DNA from: Clostridium sulfidigenes
GTDB taxonomy: Bacteria; Bacillota; Clostridia; Clostridiales; Clostridiaceae
Assembly: GCF_000732635.1 (NCBI RefSeq)
Contig: NZ_JPMD01000002.1
Location: 1-64,000 of the forward strand
DNA length: 64,000 bases
Direction: 5' to 3'
Part shown: in pieces, positions 17,912 to 26,886 of the stretch
Layout of the letters: each line of letters starts with the position of its first letter
Position numbering within the stretch: the stretch's first letter is position 1
The notes under the pieces: generated by a model
Databases searched by the model: none
Seen by the model: only the letters and a program-made list of their open reading frames with translations
Told to the model about the DNA's origin: nothing
Program-made: the position numbers and the translations under genes

Positions 17912-19174
17912 TTATAAACTAACAGTAGTTTCTTTTTCTATAGATATATTTACTTTATTTGCTGCTTTAAATATTATAAGTCCAAAAATAAACATTACCA
18001 CAATTCCTGCTACCCCAGCCTTAGAGCTTCCTGTTATATGGGTTGCTATACTCATAAGCATAGTTCCCATGAAAGCAGCCCCTTTACCAAATATATCATA
18101 TAGTCCAAAGTATTCACTAGATTTCTCCTTAGGAATAATTTTTGAGAAATAAGATCTTGATAGTGCTTGAATTGCCCCTTGAAATACTGCAACACATACT
18201 GCAAGAATCCAGAATTCCCATGCTTTATCTAGCTGTAATGCAAATATGGTTATTGCTATATACCCCATAATTGAAGCTGCTATTAACTTATCACTTTTAA
18301 ATTTTTTAGATAATCTTCCAAATAAAATAGCACAAGGAAAGGCAACTATTTGAGTTAAAAGTAATGCTAATAATAAATTACTATCTGTAATTCCAACATC
18401 TTTTCCATAGGATGTGGACATGCTTATAATTGTATGAACTCCATCTATATAGAAGAAAAATGCAAGGAGGAATAAGAAAATCTTCTTGTTTTTTCTAATG
18501 TTTAAAAGAACCTTACCTAGCCTCTTAAAACTTTCTGCCACTGGCTTATTTCCTTTTTCAACATAATACTTTTGTTTATAGTTCTTTAGTAGGGGCATTG
18601 TTATTAGTAACCACCATAGAGCAGTTAATAAAAAGGCTGTCCCCGTTGCCATTGCAGTTGTAAGTCCAATTTTATCTGCAAAAAGTACAAGGAGTAAACT
18701 TACTGTAAAAGGAATACAACTTCCGATATACCCCCAAGCATATCCATGAGATGATATCTCATCCATTCTATCATCAGTAGTTATGTCATTGAGCATGGCA
18801 TCATAAAAAATAAGACTTCCTGAAAACCCAACCTTCCCTATGACAAATATAGCTAGAAATACAATCCATGGTACCGGAAGAGCTAAAGCTGCACAACCTA
18901 ACACTCCAAACATCATGAATAATGAAAATAGTGGCTTTTTATAACCTTTAGTGTCCGCTACGGTTCCAAGTATAGGTCCAAGTATCGCTACAATAATTGT
19001 AGATAAGGATACAGCATAACCCCAGTAAGCTGTTGAATCTGCTGGTGAAATCCCTGATAAACTCGCAACATTTTTAAAGTAAATAGGAATTATAGTAGAC
19101 ACCAACATGGTGAAAGCTGAGTTTCCTACATCATATAGAATCCACTGCTTTTCTAACTTAGTAAATTTACTCAT
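17912..19174 (-). CDS. MFS transporter, UMF1/Atg22 type
   Basis: A 420-residue, roughly 12-segment membrane protein. The start LEKQWILYDVGNSAFTMLVSTIIPIYFK is the signature of bacterial proteins related to the yeast vacuolar amino-acid effluxer Atg22. Also visible: GPILGTVADTKGYKKP after helix 3 and QALSRSYFSKIIPKEKSSEYFGLYDIFGK in the second half. Bacterial substrates are unproven; amino-acid or peptide export is an inference from Atg22. The gene follows the phospholipase C-like gene by 10 bases, so the two are probably one operon. Confidence 0.88.
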   Translation of the reverse strand: MSKFTKLEKQWILYDVGNSAFTMLVSTIIPIYFKNVASLSGISPADSTAYWGYAVSLSTIIVAILGPILGTVADTKGYKKPLFSLFMMFGVLGCAALALPVPWIVFLAIFVIGKVGFSGSLIFYDAMLNDITTDDRMDEISSHGYAWGYIGSCIPFTVSLLLVLFADKIGLTTAMATGTAFLLTALWWLLITMPLLKNYKQKYYVEKGNKPVAESFKRLGKVLLNIRKNKKIFLFLLAFFFYIDGVHTIISMSTSYGKDVGITDSNLLLALLLTQIVAFPCAILFGRLSKKFKSDKLIAASIMGYIAITIFALQLDKAWEFWILAVCVAVFQGAIQALSRSYFSKIIPKEKSSEYFGLYDIFGKGAAFMGTMLMSIATHITGSSKAGVAGIVVMFIFGLIIFKAANKVNISIEKETTVSL

Positions 19175-19184
19175 TTTACCCCTC

Positions 19185-19973
19185 CTATAGAAAATTTCTA
19201 TTGAAGAATTCCCCTAAGTTGTCATTACTTTTTATAGCACTATAGTACTCTTCAACTCTATGTACTGCCTCATCTATAGCCTCTTCATAAAGGTTAAAAA
19301 GCTTTTTATTTATTTCTATACACTTTATATTTGGTTCTACATTAATTATCATACGGCTAAAGCCTTCTCCACCTTTAATTAAACCTAATAAGCCTTTTAT
19401 AATCTTTCTTTTCAAATTATTTTCACATAATAGTAGTCTATTATAAAACCTTACAGATTTAAGGCATTTATATATTTCTTTTCCACTAACATTATCATAA
19501 ATGCTAGCAATATGAGCTGCTATAACCTTATTAGGAATAATATGAGCTCCTGCACTATGCCTTTGTGGACTTAAATTATTTCTCCTCATTAATGCTCCAT
19601 CTAACTCTGCTTCTATTTCAGCATGAGATATATTACTTTCCTTCATAGCTTCTGCAATAAAAGGATGACAACTACTATCAAGGACAAAGTGGCATACAAA
19701 TCCTAAAATATAAGAGAGACAAATCTCATCCTTACTTTCTTTAATATACTTTTTCGACCTTTCTAAAAATCCATAGGCCTTTTCATCATGTAATCTATGT
19801 CCATACTTAATTATTTCATTCTTAAATAAGGGCTTATAATAAAAAAGTATATCTGGACCATTAAGTCCTATATAATATGCTTCTTTATTTTGGTTTATAA
19901 TATCTTTTATCCCATGGGGCAGTTTTTCTAAGACAGTATGTCCAAAACTATAGTGAGTATAACTTGCGGGCAT
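19185..19973 (-). CDS. Zinc-dependent phospholipase C family protein
   Basis: A 262-residue protein of the zinc-dependent phospholipase C / S1-P1 nuclease superfamily. The ligand-type motifs are present: N-terminal MPASYTHYSFGHTVLEKL, GLNGPDILFYYKP, RLHDEKA, GFVCHFVLDSSCHPFI and NISHAEIEAELD. Unlike secreted toxins of the family, it has no signal peptide, so it is probably cytoplasmic and not a toxin. The start at 19973 is chosen because GGTGG precedes it by 8 bases; an in-frame ATG at 19997 has no site. Substrate unproven. First gene of a probable pair with the MFS transporter. Confidence 0.85.
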   Translation of the reverse strand: MPASYTHYSFGHTVLEKLPHGIKDIINQNKEAYYIGLNGPDILFYYKPLFKNEIIKYGHRLHDEKAYGFLERSKKYIKESKDEICLSYILGFVCHFVLDSSCHPFIAEAMKESNISHAEIEAELDGALMRRNNLSPQRHSAGAHIIPNKVIAAHIASIYDNVSGKEIYKCLKSVRFYNRLLLCENNLKRKIIKGLLGLIKGGEGFSRMIINVEPNIKCIEINKKLFNLYEEAIDEAVHRVEEYYSAIKSNDNLGEFFNRNFL

Positions 19974-20100
19974 ATAAATCCACCTTTCAAATTTCATAAA
20001 TATTCTGACTTCTATTATAATTATATATTTTTTATGTTTTCAGTGAGTTATATTAAGGTAAAATTCTTGTAAATCCTTATACTATTAATATTCCTAATTT

Positions 20101-20144
20101 AATTATAAAAGCACCAACTAATTAAAGCTAGTGCTTTTATAATT
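20101..20144 (-). terminator. Terminator after the anti-sigma gene
   Basis: Perfect 14-bp stem AATTATAAAAGCAC/GTGCTTTTATAATT, overlapping the stop codon of the anti-sigma gene. Confidence 0.7.
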
Positions 20145-21532
20145 TATTCCACTATGAACTGCCAATTACCCTCTTGATGAACTAAAATATTATTTACATC
20201 TATATATATTTTTCTTAAAACTCTTTCTGTAATACTTAAATCTTCATTATCTAGGTATACCTCACCTTGCTGATTTTCCATATCACCCATGGCACCACCA
20301 GTTCTAAAATTTTCTCTTACCATAAATATTGTTCTGCTTTCATCATAATTATTACTAAAGTCAAAGTGTATAGTATACTCTCCACCTTTATTTGTGATAG
20401 AAGCAGCTTTAATACTATCTTGAAGCCCTTTAAGTTTAAGATCTTCATTTATTTTAGAAGTTTCACCCTTCTTAGGAATTTTTATAGCTAATTTACCTCC
20501 TTCTTTTAAAACATAATTTATATCTACATCCTTTATTTTTATATCTAATTTGCCTTTGTACGGATCTAATATTTTAAAAGCTCTCCCAGTTCCATCATTA
20601 GCATTTTCTATAGATAGTAAAGTACCTTCTTCATCTCTAACTTCAACTTTTCCAATGGCATCTAAACTAATGGTGTAATCTTCACGCTGCTGATAATCTA
20701 TATTGCTCCATATTTTAAAGTATCTTTCTCCTTCTTCATAATAACTAGTTGCCCCTAAAAGAACTTCTTTATCTATGGCATTTCCACCAATTTCATCATA
20801 ACTATTTTTAAAATCTACCTTTTTTAAATTAAACTCACCTATATCTTTATCCTTATAGTGCAACTTAAAACCTGTTATTAAACCCTCACCCTGCTGAAAA
20901 GTAAATCCTGCATATCCTCCACTTGCAAAGCTAGTTAATCCTACATTATACATATTTCCATCACTAGTCTTTAATTTTAAGTTGTTTATTATTTCTCTTT
21001 GATCCCCTATGCCTTCAGCTTCTGCATCCTGGTTAAACCACATTTCAACATATATATTCTCACCATCATTTGTAATACTTTTTACTAATGCAGAACTACC
21101 ATCAATATTAATTCTTACTGGTTCTTCTAGCATATATAGCTCTTTATCTGCTTGCTGTTTTATAATGCCTTGGGAAGGAGTAAATATTAGTTTTTCAGCT
21201 ATCTGCGCAATGACTTCCTTGCCTAAAGGGGACATGCCTATTAATAGGGCTAATATAGCAACCACTGCAGCCACTTTATACTTCTTCATAGATCTTTGCA
21301 TTTTCCCGTTTTTCTCTTGATTAAACTGTATTTTTTCTTCCTCACTTTTTTCTTTATTTACTTCTGTTAAATCAATACTATCATTGCTTTCATAATTATC
21401 TATATTTGCTAATTTCTCCTTCAAGGATTTCTTCAATCTCTGTTTTTCAACTTCATCCATAGGAATTTCTTCAAACTCACTTATATCAAAATCAATCTCA
21501 TTAAATTTATCATATATATCCTTATTATCCAT
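20144..21532 (-). CDS. Anti-sigma factor with DUF4179-type extracellular region
   Basis: A 462-residue single-pass membrane protein that should hold the neighbouring sigma factor inactive. A charged cytoplasmic part (1-85, with EIPMDEVEKQRLKKSLKEKL) is followed by a membrane segment (about 88-107, VAAVVAILALLIGMSPLGK) and a large beta-rich outside part of about 350 residues. The order sigma then anti-sigma, with a 2-base gap, is standard for ECF systems, and DUF4179 proteins hold this place in Firmicutes (recalled). The signal is probably envelope-related. Terminator at its end. Confidence 0.82.
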   Translation of the reverse strand: MDNKDIYDKFNEIDFDISEFEEIPMDEVEKQRLKKSLKEKLANIDNYESNDSIDLTEVNKEKSEEEKIQFNQEKNGKMQRSMKKYKVAAVVAILALLIGMSPLGKEVIAQIAEKLIFTPSQGIIKQQADKELYMLEEPVRINIDGSSALVKSITNDGENIYVEMWFNQDAEAEGIGDQREIINNLKLKTSDGNMYNVGLTSFASGGYAGFTFQQGEGLITGFKLHYKDKDIGEFNLKKVDFKNSYDEIGGNAIDKEVLLGATSYYEEGERYFKIWSNIDYQQREDYTISLDAIGKVEVRDEEGTLLSIENANDGTGRAFKILDPYKGKLDIKIKDVDINYVLKEGGKLAIKIPKKGETSKINEDLKLKGLQDSIKAASITNKGGEYTIHFDFSNNYDESRTIFMVRENFRTGGAMGDMENQQGEVYLDNEDLSITERVLRKIYIDVNNILVHQEGNWQFIVE

Positions 21533-21534
21533 AA

Positions 21535-22095
21535 CTATACCCCCTCCCTAGCTTCCTTATAATACTCTCTTCTTATCTTTTCTCTGCCTCTACTAATTCT
21601 AGTATTTATATTACTTACAGAAAGCTTTAATGCTTCACTAATGCTTTTACTCTTCTCTCCAAGTAAAAATTTCATTATAAATATAGTTTTATCTGGTTCC
21701 TCCATACTTTCTATAATACTTACTAACCTGCTATTTTCTATATCATCAAGATAATGATCTTCTGCACTTTTACCATCAGTGATGGCTTCATCCATAAGCT
21801 GGTTATTTTCTTTTTTACCATACTTTCTGTAGTAATCAATTGCTTTAAATTTTGTGATAGCCCCTATCCAACTTTTAAACTTAGAACTATCCCCAGTAAA
21901 CTTATACCCATTAACCCAAATTGCCATAAATACATCTGACATACATTCCTCAATTAAACCTTTATCCTCTACAGAACATAAAGTTTTAGATATAATTCCT
22001 TTTACTAAGGGCCCATATATATCAATGATATAATCAAGAGCTTTAGGATTTTTTCTTTTTAATTCTGCAATAAAATTGTCTTTATCCACCCTCAT
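21535..22095 (-). CDS. ECF-type RNA polymerase sigma factor
   Basis: A 186-residue sigma-70 family member with region 2 (DYIIDIYGPLVKGII, ECMSDVFMAIW, FKSWIGAITKFKAIDYYRK) and region 4 helix-turn-helix (MEEPDKTIFIMKFLLGEKSKSISEALKLSVSNINTRISRGREKIRR; two parts). Region 3 is absent, as in ECF factors. GGAGGAGATTTA lies before the ATG. It forms an operon with the anti-sigma gene, so it probably controls its own operon; I did not find a clear self-promoter. Confidence 0.9.
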   Translation of the reverse strand: MRVDKDNFIAELKRKNPKALDYIIDIYGPLVKGIISKTLCSVEDKGLIEECMSDVFMAIWVNGYKFTGDSSKFKSWIGAITKFKAIDYYRKYGKKENNQLMDEAITDGKSAEDHYLDDIENSRLVSIIESMEEPDKTIFIMKFLLGEKSKSISEALKLSVSNINTRISRGREKIRREYYKEAREGV

Positions 22096-22180
22096 TAAAT
22101 CTCCTCCAAATTTCCTTCTTCACCCTCTATATCGAAAGCAATATAGCTTATCTTACAAAATTCTAAAATTAAATATAAAA

Positions 22181-22243
22181 AGTGTCTTAAAATATACTAT
22201 ACTTTAGTTTTCACTAAAATATAATTCAATATTTTAAGACACT
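22181..22243 (-). terminator. Double-hairpin terminator of the rubredoxin gene
   Basis: A perfect 15-bp outer stem AGTGTCTTAAAATAT/ATATTTTAAGACACT encloses a second inner hairpin (TTTTAGTGAAAACTAAA). On the minus strand it is followed by TTTTTATATTT. It lies between the sigma gene start and the rubredoxin stop. Confidence 0.7.
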
Positions 22244-22292
22244 CTTAAATTAAACATTATTTAATTATTTACTTCTCTAATTACTTACTTAT

Positions 22293-22448
22293 CTAATCTA
22301 CAGAATCTGTTTCCTCTAATGGTTTAAAGAAACTTTTATCCCTTTTACAAACAGGACATCTCCAGTCTTCTTTTAATTCTGCAAAAGGTACCTCTTCTTG
22401 GCTTTCATCATACAAGTAGCCACATACACTACATTTATAAATTTTCAT
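22293..22448 (-). CDS. Rubredoxin
   Basis: A 51-residue one-iron electron carrier. The two Fe-binding loops are complete: YKCSVCGYLYD near the N-terminus and WRCPVCKRDKSFF near the C-terminus, both C-X2-C. It starts MKIYKCSVC with GGAGGAATTG just upstream of the ATG. Rubredoxins pass electrons to rubrerythrin, superoxide reductase or diiron oxidases in anaerobes; none of these is next to it. Single gene. Compared with classic rubredoxins the middle is shortened and lacks the usual D-P-x-x-G segment, so it is closer to the short rubredoxin-like type. Confidence 0.88.
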   Translation of the reverse strand: MKIYKCSVCGYLYDESQEEVPFAELKEDWRCPVCKRDKSFFKPLEETDSVD

Positions 22449-22580
22449 ATCAATTCCTCCTCAATATAAAATTATATTAATAAACTCCTTATGTTAGCTA
22501 AATTACCAACTCAGGATTATTAATCTCTTACACTTTGATGTAGCTTTAGTCATTCTATTTAAATTGTAAATCTCCTGAAA

Positions 22581-22630
22581 GTCCCATGAACAAAACAACT
22601 ATTTAACTAGTTATATATATTCCTAGTTGT
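22581..22630. repeat. Dispersed AT-rich repeat, copy 1
   Basis: The stretch CCCATGAACAAAACAA, then CTATTTAACTAGTTA, then TATTCCTA resembles 41650-41706 (CCCATAAACAGAACAA, TAGTTAACTA, TATTCCTA). Both copies lie upstream of a minus-strand gene. The rest of the 22449-22682 gap shows nothing recognisable. Confidence 0.4.
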
Positions 22631-22682
22631 AAAGTTTTATATTTTTATACTTACATAGTTATATACTTACCTTTTCAAGTTT

Positions 22683-23606
22683 CTATGGCTCTACCTGTAT
22701 AAAAGCATTTCCCCCAGAGGACTCCAACTTATTAAGTGTTCCATTATTATTAAATGCCGTCATAGGGTAATATTTATATTTAAATCCATAGGTGTCTTGA
22801 ACCTCAACTAACACATCGAACATATCTCCCTTTTTTAATTTATACTTTCCTTTGATAGTTCCAGTATAATTACTAACTTCACTTGAAGGTTCATTACTTT
22901 TTTCTAATTTAATTTCATCTATAACTTCCTCATTTATTCTTATCTTACATGAAGCTTCTTCTACAGAATTTCCTACTATAGAACTTGGATAAATGACACT
23001 TTCAATCCATCCATCAATTATAACTTCATCACCCTTTGTTTCATATTTCCCTTTAAAAGGTTGAGGCATAATTTGAAGTTGATACTCCATTTGATCTATA
23101 TATTCATCTTCCCATGTTTCTTTTTTCACTTCTGCTCCATAGTCTAAAGTAAATCCAAATTTAACAGTACTCCTTATTGGAACTGCTATCTTTGCACTAT
23201 AGTTTAGAGCTTTATCTAATTTACCTTCAACACTCTTACTATCTCCATCGCTACAGTCATAGTTAAAATAAAACTTTAATCCTTCTTTATATACCTTAGG
23301 AGTTCCTTTAAGATTAATACTAATGGTTTTGTTTTCTGCATCTAGCCCTTCTACTGAGTAACTAAAGTCACTTAAAATACTCCCTTGCTTTTTTAGGGTT
23401 TCTTCTACGGTGGTATTAATGCTACTTAAGGATGTCCTCATATCATTATATTGATTATAAATATCACCTCGTAAGCTATCTAGGTCTTGTCTAAGAGAAT
23501 TAACTTTTAACAAACCCCACAGATTAAGCAATATCAAAACTATAAATCCTATAATAACTCTTCTTTTTACCTTTTTATTTTTCTCTAATAATTTATTATC
23601 TTCCAC
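22683..23606 (-). CDS. Membrane-anchored protein with coiled coil, unknown function
   Basis: A 307-residue protein: a short basic cytoplasmic start, one membrane segment (about 17-33, IIGFIVLILLNLWGLL), a coiled-coil-like stretch (about 36-78, NSLRQDLDSLRGDIYNQYND) and a beta-rich outside region to the C-terminus. I recognise no family. It starts 18 bases after the phosphoesterase gene ends, so the two are probably one operon. The topology suggests a surface protein that oligomerises through the coiled coil. Nothing indicates catalysis. Confidence 0.65.
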   Translation of the reverse strand: MEDNKLLEKNKKVKRRVIIGFIVLILLNLWGLLKVNSLRQDLDSLRGDIYNQYNDMRTSLSSINTTVEETLKKQGSILSDFSYSVEGLDAENKTISINLKGTPKVYKEGLKFYFNYDCSDGDSKSVEGKLDKALNYSAKIAVPIRSTVKFGFTLDYGAEVKKETWEDEYIDQMEYQLQIMPQPFKGKYETKGDEVIIDGWIESVIYPSSIVGNSVEEASCKIRINEEVIDEIKLEKSNEPSSEVSNYTGTIKGKYKLKKGDMFDVLVEVQDTYGFKYKYYPMTAFNNNGTLNKLESSGGNAFIQVEP

Positions 23607-23624
23607 TTCAATCCCCTTTCATAA

Positions 23625-25004
23625 CTATATTCTTATCCATCTATCTTCTAATGCTTTATTAACCATATCTTCATCACATAAATATTCTCTTAATATATCT
23701 CTTATGTATCTATCATCATATTTATGATTAGAATTATTCTTTAAATCTTTATATCCAGAACCTCTATGAAGATAATCAGAGCTACTTACCCTATAAACTT
23801 TATCTTCCTTAAGAGGTTGTCCATTTATAATAACTTCTAATACTTCTCTTTCCCTGTATTTAATCTTTACATTTCTAGAAAAATGAAGTCTTCCTACAAA
23901 TTTTCCTCTAAAACCTGGTCCCCTACCATCAGCTAAAACTATGTCTCCATCTAAACTTTCCTTAATAGCTTCTAATATACATTTTCCTTCAATTTCAAAG
24001 TATGTAGGATTTAATGGAGATGGCTCTATTTGTAATAGCTTAAGATTAGTTACTGCACCTTTTTTTATTCCTCCATTTAATACTCCACTATTTATGAAAG
24101 CAAAATCACAATTATAAACTTTAGATAGTCCATCTGCTAATAAGTTAGTAATAGGATTTTCTTCTATTACATCATGCCATAAATTTTCTTTAACTTCATA
24201 TAGTGGTATAGAAAGATTATTTAAAGCTATCTCTTTATTATTCTTTAATACTTTAATTATACCTTTATCCATATCTAAGCCTTCTATATTTATATTTTTG
24301 CCTTTTACTAAACTTACTTTATTATCTTTTATAGATAGTTTCAATACTCCCAAGTGTTCTCCAAACTGTCCTGAGGTATGGATTATGGTATTATTTATAA
24401 TCTTAGGTTCATCCATAAGAATATGAAAATGTCCTCCTATTATTACATCTACCTCTGAAATTTTTGTTGCAATCTCTTCATCCTTATCCATACCTAAATG
24501 GGATAGAACTATACATATATCATATTTACCCTTATTATTATTTATCTCCTTATTTATTCCCTGAAGATAATCTAAAATATCTAATCCACAGCTTGTACTA
24601 AACTCATTTAAATTTGGAGAAGCACCTATAATTAATATCCTTAATCTAGCTTTATTAATTATTATACTTTTGCTTAGCCCTTCTATTTCCTCACCATTGA
24701 GTTTTCTTATATGACAACTTAAAAAAGGTATCCTTCCATCAGAGGTTAATCCTTCTAAAGTATGAATTCCATCAAAGGTCTCATTATTTCCAATGGAAAT
24801 AGCATCATATTCAGCTTCCTGAAGTAACTCTATTGCAACCTTCCCCTTAGTTCCATTAACTTCTACTCTTTTAAAATCTGCTAGATCTCCCGCATCTAAT
24901 ACAATTGTATCATCATTTTTTAACTCATTAATTTTTGTAGTTATTCTTGCTAAATTTTCAAAATTGCTATGTATATCGTTAGTATGTAATATTTGTAATT
25001 CCAT
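23625..25004 (-). CDS. 5'-nucleotidase/2',3'-cyclic phosphodiesterase family metallophosphoesterase
   Basis: A 459-residue protein with the calcineurin-like domain (LHTNDIHSNFENLAR; VLDAGDLADF; SIGNNETFDG; LSHLGMDKDEEIA; GGHFHILMD) and the C-terminal 5'-nucleotidase domain (ENPITNLLADGL; FINSGVLNGGI; VSSSDYLHRGSGY). Secreted relatives have a signal peptide; this one starts directly at MELQILHTNDIH and is predicted cytoplasmic, as in the Bacillus YunD type. Likely substrates are nucleotides or nucleotide sugars; unproven. GGAGATG precedes the ATG. First gene of a probable pair with the orphan downstream. Confidence 0.88.
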   Translation of the reverse strand: MELQILHTNDIHSNFENLARITTKINELKNDDTIVLDAGDLADFKRVEVNGTKGKVAIELLQEAEYDAISIGNNETFDGIHTLEGLTSDGRIPFLSCHIRKLNGEEIEGLSKSIIINKARLRILIIGASPNLNEFSTSCGLDILDYLQGINKEINNNKGKYDICIVLSHLGMDKDEEIATKISEVDVIIGGHFHILMDEPKIINNTIIHTSGQFGEHLGVLKLSIKDNKVSLVKGKNINIEGLDMDKGIIKVLKNNKEIALNNLSIPLYEVKENLWHDVIEENPITNLLADGLSKVYNCDFAFINSGVLNGGIKKGAVTNLKLLQIEPSPLNPTYFEIEGKCILEAIKESLDGDIVLADGRGPGFRGKFVGRLHFSRNVKIKYREREVLEVIINGQPLKEDKVYRVSSSDYLHRGSGYKDLKNNSNHKYDDRYIRDILREYLCDEDMVNKALEDRWIRI

Positions 25005-25067
25005 AATACATCTCCTTTGTATATGCTAATAAATCATTATAAAATTCACATAAAAATAGACTTTAAA

Positions 25068-25128
25068 TAGAGTTCTTTACTCCCACTTTGAAGAAGATTG
25101 GAGTATTAGAGCTAGTAGTTATCGGATA
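25068..25128. repeat. Palindromic dispersed element, copy 1 (decayed)
   Basis: TTTACTCCCACTT-GAAGAAGAT-GGAGTATTAGAGCT-GTAG, ending ATCGGATAA, matches the better-preserved element at 44385-44463 almost base for base. The arms (AGAGTTCTTTACTCC and GGAGTATTAGAGCT) still pair imperfectly. It sits between the 5'-nucleotidase gene and cotJA. Probably a non-coding mobile palindrome. Confidence 0.75.
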
Positions 25129-25287
25129 ATTCAATGAACATTATATATATCCATATATATAAATATTTTACAACATCTTATGGAATATTCATATGAAAAT
25201 TTAGTTGAAATTGAAATTTATTTTCACAAATTTTACACATATAACATAACATACTATTAGGTAGAAATTAATTCAAGGAGAAAACAA

Positions 25288-25458
25288 ATGAGCAATTATA
25301 ATGATTACTCACATAGAAAAATGGAATACGCTTGTGCTTTTGTATTACCTCAAGCATATGAAAATTTATTTTTAGTTAAAGATGCTCTATCAAAGGGCAC
25401 AATATTTAAGGATTTATATAAACCTTACAACGAGAAGAAAAACTCAAGATGGGAATAG
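25288..25458 (+). CDS. cotJA: Spore coat associated protein CotJA
   Basis: A 56-residue protein beginning MSNYNDYSHRKMEYACAF. The core resembles CotJA (ACAFVLPQAYENLFLVKDALSKGTIFKDLYKPY). It is made in the mother cell and needed to bring CotJC into the coat (Bacillus knowledge). AAGGAG lies 8 bases before the ATG, and cotJB starts 14 bases after its stop. First gene of cotJABC. A sigma-E/K-type promoter is expected in the 160 bases upstream; CATACTATT at about 25248 could be its -10, but this is weak. Confidence 0.85.
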   Translation: MSNYNDYSHRKMEYACAFVLPQAYENLFLVKDALSKGTIFKDLYKPYNEKKNSRWE

Positions 25459-25472
25459 AGGAGTGAGATATT

Positions 25473-25721
25473 ATGTATGATCAAGAATTATTAAATAATA
25501 TAAGAAAACTTCAATTTTATTGCATAGATTTAAATCTATATCTAGATAACTTCCCTGATAACGAGGAAGCTACTAAGGATCTACAAGCCGTATCTCATAA
25601 GCTCGGAATATTAGTACGTCAATATGAAGAAAAATATGGCCCACTTACTAATTTCGGCTCAGCCTCTGTTGAAAGTCCAATGTGTTGGACTTCATTACCA
25701 TGGCCTTGGGAAAATTATTAA
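25473..25721 (+). CDS. cotJB: Spore coat protein CotJB
   Basis: An 82-residue coat component with the CotJB pattern: LLNNIRKLQFYCIDLNLYLD, a middle DNEEATKDLQ and the aromatic C-terminus CWTSLPWPWENY. GGAGTGAG precedes the ATG. It lies between cotJA and cotJC, 17 bases before cotJC. CotJB and CotJC are incorporated together in Bacillus; its exact role is not known. Confidence 0.92.
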   Translation: MYDQELLNNIRKLQFYCIDLNLYLDNFPDNEEATKDLQAVSHKLGILVRQYEEKYGPLTNFGSASVESPMCWTSLPWPWENY

Positions 25722-25738
25722 CACAGGAGGATTATAAT

Positions 25739-26326
25739 ATGTGGTATTATACAAAAATGTTAGAATATCCAATAAATCTTAAATCTAAAGATCTTAGAAT
25801 GGCAAAATTTCTAGTAGCTCAATATGGTGGCCCAGATGGAGAATTAAGTGCAGCACTTAGATATTTGAATCAACGTTACACTATGCCTACTGGAAAATCT
25901 AAAGCACTACTTACTGATATAGGTACAGAGGAGATGGCTCACGTTGAAATGATAGCTACTATGATTTATCAACTTATGAGCAATGCTACTCTAGAAGAGC
26001 TTGAAGAAGTAGGCCTTGGTGGTCACTATACTAATCACGGAAGAGCTTTATTCTACACAGACCCTGAAGGAGTACCTTGGACAGCAGCTTATATTCAAGC
26101 TAAAGATGATGTAGTTGCAGATCTTCATGAAGATTTAGCTGCAGAAGAAAAAGCAAGGGCAACCTATGAGTGGTTAATAAATCAAAGTGATGATTATCAA
26201 ATTAAAGAAATTTTGAAATTTTTAAGGGAAAGAGAAGTTGTTCACTTCCAAAGATTTGGTGAAGCTCTAGATGACGTGCAAGACTGTTTTAAAAGAAAAC
26301 CATTGCTAGATCCATTGAATAGATAA
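25739..26326 (+). CDS. cotJC: CotJC, manganese-catalase-like spore coat protein
   Basis: A 195-residue ferritin-like protein of the Mn-catalase family, carried in the spore coat and probably protecting against H2O2. Visible: MWYYTKMLEYPIN, DIGTEEMAHVEMIATMI with metal-ligand Glu and His, VADLHEDLAAEEKARATYE, and REREVVHFQRFGEAL with the second ligand pair. The start at 25739 is chosen because GGAGGATTATA precedes it; the frame is open back to 25682 inside cotJB. Last gene of cotJABC. Confidence 0.93.
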   Translation: MWYYTKMLEYPINLKSKDLRMAKFLVAQYGGPDGELSAALRYLNQRYTMPTGKSKALLTDIGTEEMAHVEMIATMIYQLMSNATLEELEEVGLGGHYTNHGRALFYTDPEGVPWTAAYIQAKDDVVADLHEDLAAEEKARATYEWLINQSDDYQIKEILKFLREREVVHFQRFGEALDDVQDCFKRKPLLDPLNR

Positions 26327-26363
26327 ATTAAAAATTTATATTCTAAGTGAATATACTTATATA

Positions 26364-26419
26364 AATAAGGGACTTTGCAAAATAAACTAATTTTATATAT
26401 TTTGTTAAGATCCCTTATT
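26364..26419. terminator. Long hairpin after cotJC
   Basis: A 56-base interrupted stem: AATAAGGGA/TCCCTTATT outside and CAAAATA/TATTTTG inside. It is probably the end of the cotJ transcript, although no long T run follows on either strand. Confidence 0.5.
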
Positions 26420-26498
26420 CTAATTTTACTAGATAACCTTGCTATAATTACCATAAAACTTTATATAATATAATAATCAATAAAAAAGGAGATTAATC

Positions 26499-26870
26499 AT
26501 GGATAAGTATCAAATTAGTTCCTTAATCAAATGTGTTGTTTGGGGGATAATCTGGTCTATTATCTTAGTGTTAATTGGATTAGGTATTGTTCATTTTACT
26601 GCCCATAACTTAAAGGATGTTTTATTTATTGAAGGTATAATATTAGTTATTTTAGGAATTTCTTCTTTCCTTGGAGGAAATCCAATGGGATTATCCCTTC
26701 AAGGACTGGGCCAAACCAATGCTCAGTATATAGCAAATGCAAATCTTGAAGTAACTAAAATGGAAAAAGAAAAAACTAGTACTATTAAAAAGAATTTTAA
26801 GGCTAGCATAAATACTATTTCACTAGTTATGGGTGGTGTAATATGTATAATAATCAACTTCATCATTTAG
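26499..26870 (+). CDS. Small membrane protein of unknown function
   Basis: A 123-residue protein with three predicted membrane segments: about 10-33 (VVWGIIWSIILVLIGLGIVHF), 41-58 (VLFIEGIILVILGISSF) and 105-123. A soluble loop with a charged helix (TKMEKEKTSTIKKNFK) lies between the second and third. AAAGGAG precedes the ATG. It stands alone between cotJC and a large palindrome. I do not recognise the family. Confidence 0.6.
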   Translation: MDKYQISSLIKCVVWGIIWSIILVLIGLGIVHFTAHNLKDVLFIEGIILVILGISSFLGGNPMGLSLQGLGQTNAQYIANANLEVTKMEKEKTSTIKKNFKASINTISLVMGGVICIIINFII

Positions 26871-26886
26871 ATTTTAAAAATATTAT

